Shown: positions 11,748 to 23,201 of the stretch, one piece after another
Layout: the number at the start of each line of letters is the position of its first letter
How positions within the stretch are numbered: position 1 is the stretch's first letter
Assembly: GCA_001465935.1 (NCBI GenBank)
Contig: LNKV01000045.1
Coordinates: forward strand, 124,001 to 188,000
DNA from: Clarireedia homoeocarpa
Lineage: Eukaryota; Ascomycota; Leotiomycetes; Helotiales; Rutstroemiaceae
Direction: 5' to 3'
Length of the DNA stretch: 64,000 bases
Translations under genes and position numbers: made by a program
The notes under the pieces: model-generated
What the model was told of the DNA's origin: nothing
The model's database searches: none
Seen by the model: the letters and a program-made list of their open reading frames with translations, nothing else

Positions 11748-13033
11748 CGTTCGTGTATGCAGTAATGGGGCGCGCGAAAAGCGTAACCTTTGATGCAGAG
11801 GAAAGTAAATGTAACACAATCGCACCTGCTTTCGTAAAGTACTTATATTCTATAGAATGTCAGCATATCTTATTGCCTCCGCAGTAATGTAACTACAAAT
11901 AGGTTTGGTATCATGGATAACAAGTCTATGATGCGCTCTAAAACATAAGTTCCAAGCCGATTATCAGCGAAGGATTGTACTTTCACTAGTTTAAGATGAA
12001 ATCAGCGATTCAATATACCTGTGATCCCTGGCTAATATACGCCCTGGTTCAACGCACACTTGTAACAAAGTACTTGGCCGGGTTATGAAAAATATAACAT
12101 CACACTTTGGGAATAGTCTCAAATCCGACTTTTTCTATAATCAAAAATAGATCAAGTAAATTTGATTAGATATTTTATATATTTAATAATAATAAATAAT
12201 AAATCTATTTAAATTAATTATTATAAATTTTATTTTTATATTATTAAAAACTTTTTTTAAAAACTTTTAAAATAAATTATTAAATATTAAAATTTTATTA
12301 TAATAATTAAATTAAAAAAAATTTTAATTTTTTTTTATAAATCTTTTTTATTAATTTTTTATAAAATATTATAATCAATTAAGATTATTTTCTAATAAAA
12401 ATATTTAAATTATTAAAAGTTATTTTTTTCAATATAACTTGAAAATAAAATAAATTTATAATATAAAATTTAATATTTAAGAAATATAAAAATATAAATT
12501 TAAATTAAATTATAAATAATTTTATAAAATAATAAATTTATATTTATATTTATATTTATATATATATTAAATATTTAATAATAATAAATAAAAGCTTTAT
12601 TTAAATTTATTATTATAAATATTATTTTTTATAAATAGTTTATATATAAATTCTTTGTATTTATTATTAAGTAATTATTTAAATTATAATATCCTATAAA
12701 TAATCTATTTAATAGAGTTTCGTGTTATAATCTGTAATTAGTCAACTGTAAAGGGGTCTCCGACCTCTATCATATCATCTCTACCACGATGAGTAAAGAT
12801 ATTTATAACTAGGTATAGAACCCCTGAATAATTTTGACGATGCTCTAGGTTCAAGCGATTTTGGGATTTAGTTCTGACATAGGCGGTGGCAGTTGATTTC
12901 GGAACTGCGGTGTATGCTCATGCTGATTATCTGAAAGATTCTACAAGTAGATGAATATGCCAATTTCCAGCTTATAGGTATAATCTTCTCTAGCCTCTAA
13001 AAATCATCCTATGTTATAAGCTTTTCTACTAAA
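11748..13033. other. Divergent intergenic region containing an AT island
   Basis: The gap separates the FAD oxidase and diterpene synthase genes, which point away from each other. Its centre is the AT-rich island listed separately. The flanks have normal composition and should carry both promoters. No gene seen. Confidence 0.6.
12130..12720. repeat. Extremely AT-rich island with an internal direct repeat
   Basis: About 590 bp are almost only A and T, in sharp contrast to the flanks. A stretch of roughly 65 bp beginning ATTTAATAATAATAAATAA near 12180 recurs in diverged form near 12571, about 390 bp apart, in the same orientation. This could be the remains of a transposon, for example LTR-like ends, worn down by repeat-induced point mutation; no coding remnant survives. 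Identity is inference; the composition and repeat are directly visible. Confidence 0.7.
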
Positions 13034-16000
13034 TTGCTGCTCCGATTTAAACAACGCATATTCGCCGCTCCTCGACCAAAGAGCATAAGCATGAACCTGC
13101 AAGGAGAAGGATGGATGGCCCAACACCTCGTGGCTGCTTTGGCCAACGAGTCTTTTCGCGGAGGCGGGACAGGATCAATGTCCTCTTCAATCTATGATAC
13201 AGCATGGGTATCTATGGTATCACGAACTTTTGGTTCTAAGCGGCATTGGGTCTTTCCAAATGCTTTCCAGTATGTCCTTGACGCACAATCTTCAGATGGG
13301 AGCTGGAAATCATACTCATCGCAGGTTGATGGCATCCTCAATACAATGGCAGCTTTGCTAGCCATGCTCAGTCATCAGTCCCTCGGAAACTTAAACCTAC
13401 CTATTGATATTAAGGCTCGAATCTCTAAAGCTCAGAATAGCCTTGATGGCATACTCCAGGCATGGGATGTGCAGTCGTGTGATCAAGTAGGGTTTGAGAT
13501 CCTAATTCCCGCTCTCATGGAAATGCTGGCAGAACACGGCATGACCTTCGACTTTCCTGGTAAAAATGTTCTTATGGATCTAAACAAGCAAAAACTTTCA
13601 AAGTTCCAGCCGCAGATCTTCTATGCAAATATCCAAACAACAGCTCTACATTCCATTGAAGCATTTGCAAGCAAGATAGATTTCAATAAAATCAGCCACC
13701 ATTTGAGAAATGGAAGCATTATGGCCTCTCCATCGTCGACGGCATCGTATCTCATTAATTCGAAGGATTGGGACAATGGAGCTGAGTCATATTTGAGGAA
13801 CGTCATCACTGATGGTGCAGGCAAAGGCGATGGAAGTGTCCCGTGTGCCTTTCCAACGACCTTTTTCGAGTTTACCTGGGTAGGATCCACTTAAACTTGT
13901 TTTTATCGATACTGAAATAGGTCGCTAACTGTGAAGTAGGTAGTATCGACACTCCTGAAAGCCGGATTTACAGCTTCGGAGTTAGGGGACTACAATCTAG
14001 AAATATTGATTCGGCATCTAGAGCAAGAGTTCAAGGATCGTGATGGGGCTATTGGATTCGGTGACTTTACCCAAAGATGCGGATCATACGATGACCACTA
14101 ACTAATGTTCAATAGCGCCCTCTCTACTAGCTGATGCTGATGACACTGCTAAATGCATTCTGACTCTCCGGCTTCTTGGTCGACCTGTCTGTCCTGATGC
14201 CATGATTAAGCAGTTCGAAGTTGCAGGGGGAACACATTTCCGGACATATGCGCTAGAAAGGAATGGGAGCATTAGTGCAAACTGTAATGTTCTGAACGCT
14301 CTCCTTCATTGTGATCAGCCCAACCAGTATATTCACCAAATTATCAAGACAACAAAATACTTATGCAAATCATGGTCAGCCGGCGAAATTGCAGACAAAT
14401 GGGTATGCTCACCTATCTTCCTATCTCCACTCCTTTAGTAGGGATTGACATTGCTCCTAGAACATTTCACCGTACTATTCTATGATGCTACTCGCACAGA
14501 CGTTTCGTAAGCTTGTACTACTGTGGGACGAAGGCTCTTTGCCAGATCTACCGGAGGAGTTCTTGAAAGACCAGATACCTCTCGTTTTGCTGCAGATCCT
14601 CCATCGAACTCTTCATTCCCAAAACAATAATGGTGCTTGGGGAGCTCCCGAATCGTGCGAGATCACTTCATATGCACTTCTAGCATTAATAGATGCTACA
14701 TTCTTTCCATGGGTAGTTGACCTCGATACGCAAGTACTCAAGGCAATTCGTGCCGGTCAAGCGTTTTTGAATGAGAATAAAAAACGCTGGGGAGATATTA
14801 CATACACCTGGATCGAAAAAGTTACCTATGGCTCTAGTATCTTGTCTAAAGCATACTGCCTTGCAGCTGCTCGCGCAAGTTCAAGTTATCCTGAAGTTAC
14901 ACATCAATGGAAACCACTTCCAAGGAACCTTCTAGTTATTCCAATTGAGAAGATCTCGAAGTTTAGCAAATTCTTTTCACGACTGCCGTTGTTCAGCAAG
15001 GAAACGCCATGGAAACTAACAGCTTCTCTTGTGGAAGGATACTTTTTTCTCCCAAGGCTACGCAAGATACGACTTGATGTGTTCCCTCGTCAAAATATGG
15101 AAGAAGACAAGTATCTCGAGTACATACCCTTTACTTGGACAGGATGTAATAACAAAGGCGCTTTTCTCGAATCAGATCTCATTTGGGATATGATGATAAT
15201 TTCGATGCTGAATTACCAAGCTGACGAATTTATGGAAGCAGTTGTCGGTAAGAGCTTCGAAAGAAGGCCTGAAGCGGCCCGACAGCTTGTCCACAAGCTA
15301 TTTGTGGAAAGAAATCGTCAGCCTTTAGATCTACCAATTGCTCAAAGCCTTAAGCGCAAGATTTCTTCTGAACACGTCCCGACGATCAGTAAGAAAATAG
15401 CGACCGAGAGCTCATCCAATGATAATACTGGTATCATTACGCCTCCAGTCACAAGCAATATTGAGCTAGAAGTTCCTGAGCATTCGATAATTTCGACACT
15501 TCGTGGATTTATAGACTACGTCCTAGGCCACCCTTCCATTAAAGCTGCCTCACGGTCATCAGTCCTATCCTTAACCAACCACCTTGAGCAATTCCTTATC
15601 GCACATTTAACACACTGCGCCGACAATGTCCACTTCGCGCAAAGTTATTCCTCAGAAGCCGAAACCAAGGCACCTATCACTTTTACCACTTCAAGAACGT
15701 ATTGGGACTGGGTGACAACAACCTCCGCTGTCGACACATCTTGTCCTTATTCTTGGTCTTGGATATCATGCCGTATCGCCTCCACCTCTCAAAGTGATCC
15801 ATTCCCTACTGCTTTGACCAAGTATCTCTCTACCGAATTTGGCCAACGTCTCGCGGTTATGTGCCGTATGTACAACGATTTTGGATCAATAGCCCGGGAT
15901 AATCTAGAGAAGAATCTCAATAGTGTAAACTTCGCCGAGTTTGAGAACTCAGGTGGGGAAGGCACGGAACTGGAACGGAGGAGAAATGCTTTGATGTCTA

Positions 16001-16158
16001 TGGCAGAATACGAGCGTGAAAGCTTATTGGTAGTGAAGACTCATCTAAGACCATTATTAGATGAAAGAGTGAAGAATGTAGTTGATGTTTTCTTTAATGT
16101 TACGGACCTTTATGGGCAGATATATATTGCGAAGGATATAGCAAGTAGAATAGAGTAA
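13034..16158 (+). CDS. Bifunctional class II/class I diterpene synthase (CPS/KS-type)
   Basis: Four exons (13034-13879, 13940-14060, 14116-14402, 14461-16158) give 983 residues; starting at the second Met (13091) gives 964. This is the size of fungal copalyl diphosphate/kaurene-type synthases. The N-terminal half has SIYDTAWV and the class II DxDD motif as DADD (LLADADDTAKC), which protonates geranylgeranyl diphosphate. The C-terminal half has the class I Asp-rich motif as DEFME (QADEFMEAVV) and the second metal motif NDFGSIARD, as in other fungal bifunctional enzymes. Both active sites therefore look intact. The product could be an ent-kaurene, pimaradiene, aphidicolane or related skeleton; sequence reading alone cannot decide. 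Neighbours are a flavin oxidase and an MFS transporter but no nearby P450 or GGPP synthase, so a gibberellin-type cluster is unlikely. Confidence 0.92.
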
Positions 16159-16796
16159 GAAGCTAATTATTATAAATTAAAAGATAGTATTAGATCTAGT
16201 AACTAGACTATTTAGAGTAGAGATTTTAAAGAAGTTGTAGAATTAGATTTTATATATTCTACTTACTGTGACGAAACCATTAATGAAAGTGCTGAATGAC
16301 CTTAGAATATTGAACTGCAGAACTAAAGCTATATACAGGAAGAAGAAGAGAGGCAACCACAAGGCCCCCAGGGCTAAGCTTAGCGATACCCTTAGGAAAG
16401 TGGCATCCGGGTTGGCTATATGCAGCTACATGTGCACGACTCAGGCTAACTACGTGTATGACTCAAGTGCAATCGGTACGAGTCGTCACAAAATAAGAAG
16501 CAAACCTCAGAACAGGGGTTCACGTGGGTAGTCCAGAATATTATGGCAGCAAGCTGCCAATCAGCGAAATCTTAGGTTACTTTCAAATCTCTTCAAAGCA
16601 CTCTAGTCGTCGGCCCGGCATAACTATCTAGTTCGTGTTAAAATAGCAGCTCAAAATTTCACAAACCAAGGCATTATATTGTACGCGCGCCTGCGCTTCT
16701 CGCTATCTATCTTAGCAATGCAACTTTCTATCATAACATGATGTTAAATAATATAATACAATATGACACATCTTCATAAATGAGAAGATCCTCGAT
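16159..16796. other. Convergent 3' region, nothing recognised
   Basis: Lies between the 3' ends of the diterpene synthase and the MFS gene. An AT-rich tail near 16160-16260 probably holds the terminator of the former. No gene or repeat seen. Confidence 0.5.
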
Positions 16797-18324
16797 TCAC
16801 GCCTTCAAGCTGAGACTGAACCCGAACTTAGCCACTCTCAGAGCAGCATATATAAGGCTCGCCACGCAGGCTGCTATACCGCTGAAAGACCACAGTCCAT
16901 TCCAATCCAGCGGTTCGACTGTGCCTAAAATGGCTCCAGCACCTGGACCACCAGTCAATACACCAAAGGCGATGATGGCATAGCCTTGACCGATTCTTGT
17001 TCCGATCAACGACTTATCTTGCGTTAAAGCAACCATGCAGACTGGTGGCATCGCAATGAAGACACCACTAAAGAATCCAATCAACACTGCGAGAATGACG
17101 ATGGCTGCTTCATTTTGGACCGCCATCATAGTGAGAAGCAAGACCCCCGTAAGCAATGCTCCTGGCGTCAATACATTAAACAGTCCGACCTTGTCCGAAA
17201 TAGCATTGGGGGCGATACGTCCAAATATAGATGCTGTATTGAAGATTGCAATTATGTAGAAGGACATATCATTGTTCAAGATATGCTGCTGAAGTGCGTA
17301 ATAGGATAGATAAAAAAACACAATGTTGAGACCTATGAAACCAATGAGGGTTGCGATTGTAAAGACCATGTAAGGCCAATCTGTGAAAGCTGTCCAGTCA
17401 ACCAGTGACCTTGGTTTTGGCGACTTTAATCGCATCTTCATCACGCAGATTGGTATCAATAAAGTGCCCAGGGCAATAAAGCCCATGGCCCTTACAGCCC
17501 ACGCAAATCCAATCTGATCTATCAACCGATGCAAGACAATCGGATAGATGACTCCGCCAAAAGAAGAGCCGGACGCTGCAATGCCAACCGCAAGCCCAAT
17601 TTTCGTACTGAAGTACGTCGGCAGTACAGAAACACAGGGCACAAAAAGGCACCCGGCACCAATTCCAGCACAGAAACCTTGGGCAAGGAGTACTTCCCAG
17701 TATTGACTGCAGATACTGAGCATCATATGACCGAAAACAACCATAAAGCTGCCCACAACCATCAAAGTGCGCAGGTAACCCCGATCGTAGATAGGCCCAG
17801 CAAAGACGCCAGTCACCAGAACCATAAATGATTGTATCGAGCCGATCCAGGATATATCTGAAGACGATTTGTTGAACAGCGCGCCAGATTCGTAGTAGGT
17901 TTGGAAAGCTCCAAACGCATTCAAGATACCCCATGTGTTAAAGAATAGCATGAAGCCGCCGACGACATGCAGCCACTAAATTTTTCAATTGTCAACATCG
18001 CGTCCGCATGAACATTGGGGACGGAGGAAGATTTGAGGTCATGTTAGGAGCAGAACATTGGTTGAAGGTGTATAGATACGATGAGAGAATTGTACGCACT
18101 GCTGTGATACCACCATTGGGTGGAGGGTTTGGGACAGCGACGGGGGGCTCCACATTCAGGTTGATAAGTTTAGTTGCAGATTGTGACCAATTTTCGGGTC
18201 GCTTTTCTTCTGCGGCGGCAAGACTTGGTTCGTGACGCATGGTCTGTTTAGAGCTGGCTGAGCCGGGCTTTGAAGCCATTGGCAGAAGTGGAATGGGAAA
18301 CTTTGACTGAAGCTCTTCCGCCAT
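16797..18324 (-). CDS. MFS transporter, monocarboxylate-transporter-like
   Basis: Two exons, 18324-18100 and 17975-16797, with intron donor GTGCGT and acceptor TTTAG, encode 467 residues. A hydrophilic N-terminal tail of about 75 residues precedes about twelve membrane segments. Family features: GGFMLFFNTWGILNAFGAFQ in TM1, SWIGSIQSF, the motif-A-like loop GPIYDRGYLRTL, and GIGAGCLFVPCVSVLPTYF. This matches the fungal MCT subfamily of the major facilitator superfamily, which moves organic anions, riboflavin or secondary metabolites across the plasma membrane. It lies tail to tail with the diterpene synthase and may export its product, but its upstream region has none of the TCGGNNNCCGA palindromes of the polyketide cluster. 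Confidence 0.88.
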
Positions 18325-19250
18325 TTTCGTGCATGATACTACGACGATATGAACAGAGAAGAAACGACCTACATAAGAGATATACCCTTGCGATATTGTT
18401 GTCCCCAATTGTGTAGCGCCAGGCTTTCGCGTCGCGCCCATAATTGGCTTACCGGACTTAAGAAGATCAGTTGTGTGTAATTATGGATTGCCATCTTCAC
18501 TTTCCGCCGTCCGTTTGGTCTCTCGGGCGAGTGATGTATTTGCTCGGACTCTACTTGAGGCTCTCGGCCGGTTGCTGTGTAAGTATCATTATGGTCATTG
18601 TGAGCTAAGCTAAAAGTATGCTAGCGCTTCACTCTTTCCCGGCCACCGGAATCCGGCATACCAACATGATTTTTGACAAGATTTGCAGAACCAAGCTTAG
18701 AGTCTTCATCTTCTTCCCCTTCATCGACGCTGGCGATCATAAGAATAGCGGAAGTAGAACTTATATTGCTTGTCTTGTTGATGCAGGACCTTCCACGGCC
18801 TTGTTCTTGATTTAGAAGTATACTGCGATTAGTCCGCCGTAATTGCATTATGACACAGAAAGAGATACGTCGTGTCCTTGAACGAAACATTTCACACCAA
18901 AGTCCGTTGTGTTTGCTTGGACGACTTTGTTTGATAAGAACATGTTCTCGGACGAGAGAAATGCGGTGTGCTAGAAGGAGTTGTTAATCTCACTCACATA
19001 GCCACAGGCGCATTCTCCGTCCACACGCGAGCTGGCTTTAACATCTCGGCCGAGTCGGGTTTCGCGGCATAGGAGATAAGTCCCCCGCTTCCTATACTGA
19101 GAACCGCAACCAAAACAGAATGAGTGCTATATATAACGACATCTTACTTGCTAATCTCAGATCAATCTCTAGTAAGAACAGCCAGTCAGAACAGACATCA
19201 ATATCTACTCTACGCATTACACCAATTCACAACATTACCACATCTGCAAA
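18325..19250. promoter_or_regulatory. Divergent promoter region of MFS and SDR genes
   Basis: The gap contains a block at 18553-18574 (ACTTGAGG...CGGCCGGTTG) identical to one at 38966-38987, and a TCTCGGCCGAG palindrome near 19043. A TATA-like stretch GCTATATATAA near 19127 precedes the SDR start. No gene seen. Confidence 0.5.
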
Positions 19251-20127
19251 ATGTCTTTCCGAGAAGTTGTCTTGATTACAGGTGCAAACACCGGTATCGG
19301 TTATGAGACTGTGAAGGCGCTTTGCGCTTCTAGCAAGGCATACGACGTTATTCTCGCTGGGCGATCCTTGACCAAGCTTAACGACGCCATTAGCACTGCC
19401 ACAGCTGAGTTCCCCCAGTCTGCTAGTAAGCTCTCGGCAGTTCAGGTCGATATCGAAGAAGATGATTCGATCAAGAAAGCCTTCGAGGAAGTCCAAGCAA
19501 AGTTCGGTAGAGTTGACGCCTTGGTCAATAATGCTGGTTAGTACCTCATGAACAATGACTCAATGCGTAATTCCAAAGCTGACTAGAGAACCAGGCGGGC
19601 AACTTGACCAACAGCAAGCGCCCAAGGGAAAGCTGACCGAGCGTGAGATGTGGAATAAGTCATGGAATCTCAACGTTACCGGTACTCAGGTTATGACGAC
19701 CACCTTCATGCCTTTGCTTCTTCAATCGTCAAGCCCTCGTTTACTCTTCATGACATCAGGTACATCTTCCATCGCGAACTCTGAAAACATGGCCTTTGCC
19801 GTAAACCACTATTCACCAAAGGGCTGGCCCAAGAGCAATTTTGATGGAAAGACCTTCAATGTTCCGGCTTATCGTAGTGCGAAGACTGGTTTGAACATGT
19901 TGATGCGGGAATGGCACCGTATACTTCATGAAGATGGTGTCAAGGTTTGGGCTATCTCACCAGGGTTCCTTGCTACGGGCTTGGGAGGAACCGGTGCTGA
20001 GAATTTGAAGAAGATGGGTGCGCAAGACCCTAGTATTGCAGGAGGATTTATTAGAAGTGTCATCGAGGGAACCAGAGATGCTGATGTTGGCAAGGTTGTC
20101 ACCGCAAACGGAACTCAGCCATGGTAG
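19251..20127 (+). CDS. Short-chain dehydrogenase/reductase
   Basis: Two exons, 19251-19536 and 19595-20127 (donor GTTAGT, acceptor ACCAG), encode 272 residues, the usual classical SDR length. Motifs: TGANTGIG for the dinucleotide, NNAG, the structural Asn in NLNVTG, the catalytic Ser region TSGTSS, and YRSAK with the catalytic Tyr and Lys, followed by ISPGFLATGLGG. It acts as an NAD(P)H-dependent carbonyl or alcohol oxidoreductase; the Arg-rich GRS after the second strand suggests NADPH. It is divergently transcribed from the MFS gene. Whether it belongs to a cluster is open: no TCGGNNNCCGA site lies upstream. Confidence 0.9.
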
Positions 20128-21452
20128 ATGGCATGTTTCCTGAAGCAAATATTGAGTTATATAATTTAGTTATGGCAGTGTTTTTCTTCTGCATGGTTCT
20201 GTAGATTAGATAAAATAAACCTGTATCTTCCTTGTGTTCACAGGCCAATCACTTTGATGTTCTGAATAGGGGATGGGCACTTTATATCTACTATATACTG
20301 TATAGGTGGGGCATAGGCCCACTACCCTAAACTGAACGTCATAGTATTCATTTAGGCTTACAAAGCCTATAACCTCAGGCTTGCGAAGCCTGTGGGACGG
20401 GTTTGCGAAGCCTGTGGGACGGGCTTGCGAAGCCTGTAGGACGGGCTTGCGAAGCCTGTGGGGCAGGCTTGCGAAGCCTGTGGGACAGGCTTGCGAAGCC
20501 TATGGAATATATGACTTCAGGATTACGAAGCCCGTGGATCCGGATTACAAATAGGCTTGAGAGGCCTAAGGCAATAGGCCTGAAGAGCCTATAAATGTAG
20601 CTAGTCCTTCCCACTGTAGATAGCCTATCTGTTCACCATCACTATCAGCAATAAGCACCAGCAGTTCAGTTGAATCAAGCCTTTTCGTACCTAGTGTTAA
20701 ATCCATTAAGCTTATAAGCTGTACATTTAGTGTACTACACGCTGAGACCTATCGCCAAGCCGCAAAACAAACCTTCCCAGCTAGGCAGCATACAACTAAA
20801 TCAAGCCTAAAATCACATCCTACAATTTCGATCTCGTAAGTTCGGCATGATTATGTTCTAACATAAGGCTGAGTCTTACAATTTGGGTTGCGGTAAAGGA
20901 TTTTTACCCTTAAATCTGGATCATGGATTCATACCACGCCAATGGAAGATAAGTAGAGAAAAATGCAACGATTCATGAAAAGCTCATGCCAGAGCTTATA
21001 TGGTAAATACACATTGTAATAGACGACATACTTGCTACGGGGGGTTCGAACTATCTCAAATGCTTTCAGTTGCATCGTACTTCATTTTGCCTTATAGTGT
21101 ACGTTCAAGCTTCTTCGAAACCGTGATCTAACTGTAGCAAAATTCCTCCCTGAGCTTGATGATTTACTTTACATTGCACATTTCTAGCACATAATTGAAC
21201 TGCTGGCATGACCTTCCATAGTACATTAAGCACACGCATCAATTAAGTAGAAAAATCTCTCTTCATAGACCTTTGTGTATTGGAAATGCTATTACTAGAG
21301 CGGCAAATTTTAGCATGAGACCGTAGCGAAAGCTCCAAGTTCAATGACATGACCGCTTGTATAGCTACAGTATCACCCAACATCAGTTTCCAACCACCGA
21401 AGACCAATCCTCATTCCTAATGAATTCTTCTACACTACTGATTCCCGGGATA
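20128..21452. other. Intergenic region with palindromic minisatellite
   Basis: A long gap between two convergent genes. Apart from the minisatellite at 20354-20595 nothing was recognised; only short frames occur. It separates the terpene-side genes from the polyketide cluster. Confidence 0.6.
20354..20595. repeat. 22-bp minisatellite of small palindromes
   Basis: Six units with an exact 22-bp period start at 20377, 20399, 20421, 20443, 20465 and 20487. The core is AGGCTT-GCG-AAGCCT, a perfect 6-bp inverted repeat around a 3-bp loop, followed by a GTGGGACG-type spacer. The outer copies are degenerate: one hairpin AGGCTT-ACA-AAGCCT at 20354-20368 before the array, and AGGCTT-GAG-AGGCCT-like and AGGCCT-GAAG-AGCCT-like copies up to 20595. 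Each unit can fold into a short stem-loop in DNA or RNA. Confidence 0.9.
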
Positions 21453-22463
21453 TCAATCCCCAACTAGAGACCAGTTAATACCAGCCGCATGTAGAAAACT
21501 AGTAGGATCTGAACTTACCTCCCACCATCGTTTACATTCGAGATCTCCACCATCATACCCGTACTTGCCCATAAACTCAAACATCTCCGCAAGCTCCGTC
21601 CCGAACCCCTGAGGAGCCCATTTGGACATTTCCTCCTCCCAGAAATCCACGCTAACATGTTGGAACCTAGTCTTCTTACCCATGATCTTGCCCCACAAAG
21701 TGAGCCACTCATTCCAACTCATTAGTGTTACCGCGCCGTAGAGCTGAATGCCCGGCTTTAACGCTAGTAACGCGCGTACGAATGGCCCTGTGTCATTACT
21801 CGCATCTACGAATGGGATTGGGGTGTCGGGATTACACGGCAGTCTCAATACATGAACTCCGTCTTCCATTTTCTGAGGAGCCATGAGCGACGGTGTGAAT
21901 CTCCATGCGGTCATAAACACGCCCATGTTCAGCTCACTCATCTTCGCAGCTAGCGCTGGGTGTTTCGACTTGATGTATGAGATCATGTCGGCTTTGGCAT
22001 CGAAGTGGTAGATCTTGCTGTAAAAACCATTGCTGCGCTGCTTGGTGCTACACACCATAGAAACCACTAATCTCTCCAGAGCGGGGATTTGGGAAGCAGC
22101 ATCGGCAATGTTTCGTCCTTGTTCATATTCGAGCTCGTAGCAGAGTTCACCGATATGCTTTCCCTGTTCACGAGCCTTCGCTTGATTCTTTTCGTCCAGA
22201 TAAGGCTTCCAAAAGTCCGTCACAGAAAAAATGGCGTGGGCTCCCTCAAATGCTTTCAGGAGTGTCGATGAGTCATGAAGGTTGGCGCTGACCATCTCCA
22301 CCCCTTGAGATGCCAAGTTTTGCGATTGGCTGGACGTAAGGTCTCGAGTGATTCCGCGAAGGCGATACTTTGATCTCATTTCGGGGTCATCAAGGAAGGT
22401 TCTGGCTACCGATCCTCCTTGATTCCCGGTAATTCCAATGATAACAAACAATTTTCGCTCGTC
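21453..22463 (-). CDS. NmrA-like NAD(P)-binding protein (first of two)
   Basis: One uninterrupted frame; starting at the Met followed by DERKLF gives 336 residues (an upstream Met at 22496 is possible). The N-terminus has the Rossmann motif GITGNQGG, then RGITRD and VEMVSANLHD, typical of the NmrA/HSCARG and isoflavone-reductase-like group of atypical SDRs. Such proteins sense NADPH or reduce phenolic substrates. The catalytic YxxxK is not evident, so a sensor or unusual reductase role is possible. A second, related copy lies at 44704-45636. A TCGGNNNCCGA palindrome lies in the divergent gap it shares with the GMC gene, so I place it as the left border gene of the polyketide cluster. Confidence 0.86.
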   Translation of the reverse strand, partial: DERKLFVIIGITGNQGGSVARTFLDDPEMRSKYRLRGITRDLTSSQSQNLASQGVEMVSANLHDSSTLLKAFEGAHAIFSVTDFWKPYLDEKNQAKAREQGKHIGELCYELEYEQGRNIADAASQIPALERLVVSMVCSTKQRSNGFYSKIYHFDAKADMISYIKSKHPALAAKMSELNMGVFMTAWRFTPSLMAPQKMEDGVHVLRLPCNPDTPIPFVDASNDTGPFVRALLALKPGIQLYGAVTLMSWNEWLTLWGKIMGKKTRFQHVSVDFWEEEMSKWAPQGFGTELAEMFEFMGKYGYDGGDLECKRWWEVSSDPTSFLHAAGINWSLVGD

Positions 22464-22809
22464 CATGACTGTATTCTGGAACCAGAATCTCAACAATCGA
22501 AACTATAGTGGTTAAGCGCCTAAGCTATTCCGATTTCCTAGCACGAACAAGAAGAACTGGAAGTTAGTGTTGTAGGAAATCAGCCCATTCAAATGTGAGA
22601 CATCCACAATAGTGGGATGGTTATGAAAATGCCTCCCTGTGCCCCAGATGAACTCAGAAATTCGAATCCTTCGTCTATCTTACTGTTGCAGTGGCTATAC
22701 TTAAAGATATGGTCGCGCAGGGATTAAAAGTGGTGGATGCTGTGAGCCACATTTCATTGGCGGAACTTGTCAGCTTCTCGTGCGAGAGCATGGGCACACT
22801 CTTCGGTCC

Positions 22810-22820
22810 TCGGCGGCCGA
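22810..22820. promoter_or_regulatory. TCGGCGGCCGA palindrome between NmrA and GMC genes
   Basis: Exact match to TCGGNNNCCGA, inside the 0.74-kb divergent gap 22464-23201, about 350 bp from the NmrA start and 380 bp from the GMC start. It fits the AflR-type consensus TCG(N5)CGA. The rest of the gap shows no gene, only a TTGCA microsatellite near 22890. Confidence 0.6.
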
Positions 22821-23201
22821 ATGCCTTTGCTACATTCATCACATTACGCTACCGTCAGTCTGGGTACCTAAGATCTCATGCATGCGAACTGCATTGCATT
22901 GCATTGCGTCGCATATCGGCTCGTGGCTTCCACGTGTGTGCCTTACCGTTATGTTCCTGACAGATACACCCCTGTTCAATATTCACTCAGCTATGATCAT
23001 TCAGGAGGCAGCTCAGTTTTGGACTCAGTCCAAATTGACGGTAGGAATGTATAAAACGTGGACGTTTCTCCTGAGCTGGAGGAATCAAACTTTGTGTTTC
23101 AGTTTTGAGTTCCACAGTTGTTCTACTCTTGTGAATCGGACAATCCAACTTTCGCTTATCAAATCCGTACATTTGAGGAGAAAATCATTGCAACAGCAAT
23201 C

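Noticed and set aside
12130..12720. AT island as centromere or mitochondrial insertion
   Set aside because: Far too short for a fungal centromere, and no mitochondrial gene fragment is visible.
13034..16158. Gibberellin cluster assignment for the diterpene synthase
   Set aside because: No adjacent GGPP synthase, desaturase or set of P450s of the gibberellin cluster was found.
17398..17934. Cys-rich minus-strand frame within the MFS gene
   Set aside because: Same strand but other frame than the transporter, which has clear membrane helices and motifs; composition is an artefact.
19043..19054. TCTCGGCCGAG palindrome as another copy of the cluster motif
   Set aside because: The two half sites have no 3-bp spacer, so it does not fit TCGGNNNCCGA.
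20354..20595. CRISPR-like array
   Set aside because: Units are contiguous and spacers are nearly identical; it is a minisatellite in a fungal genome.
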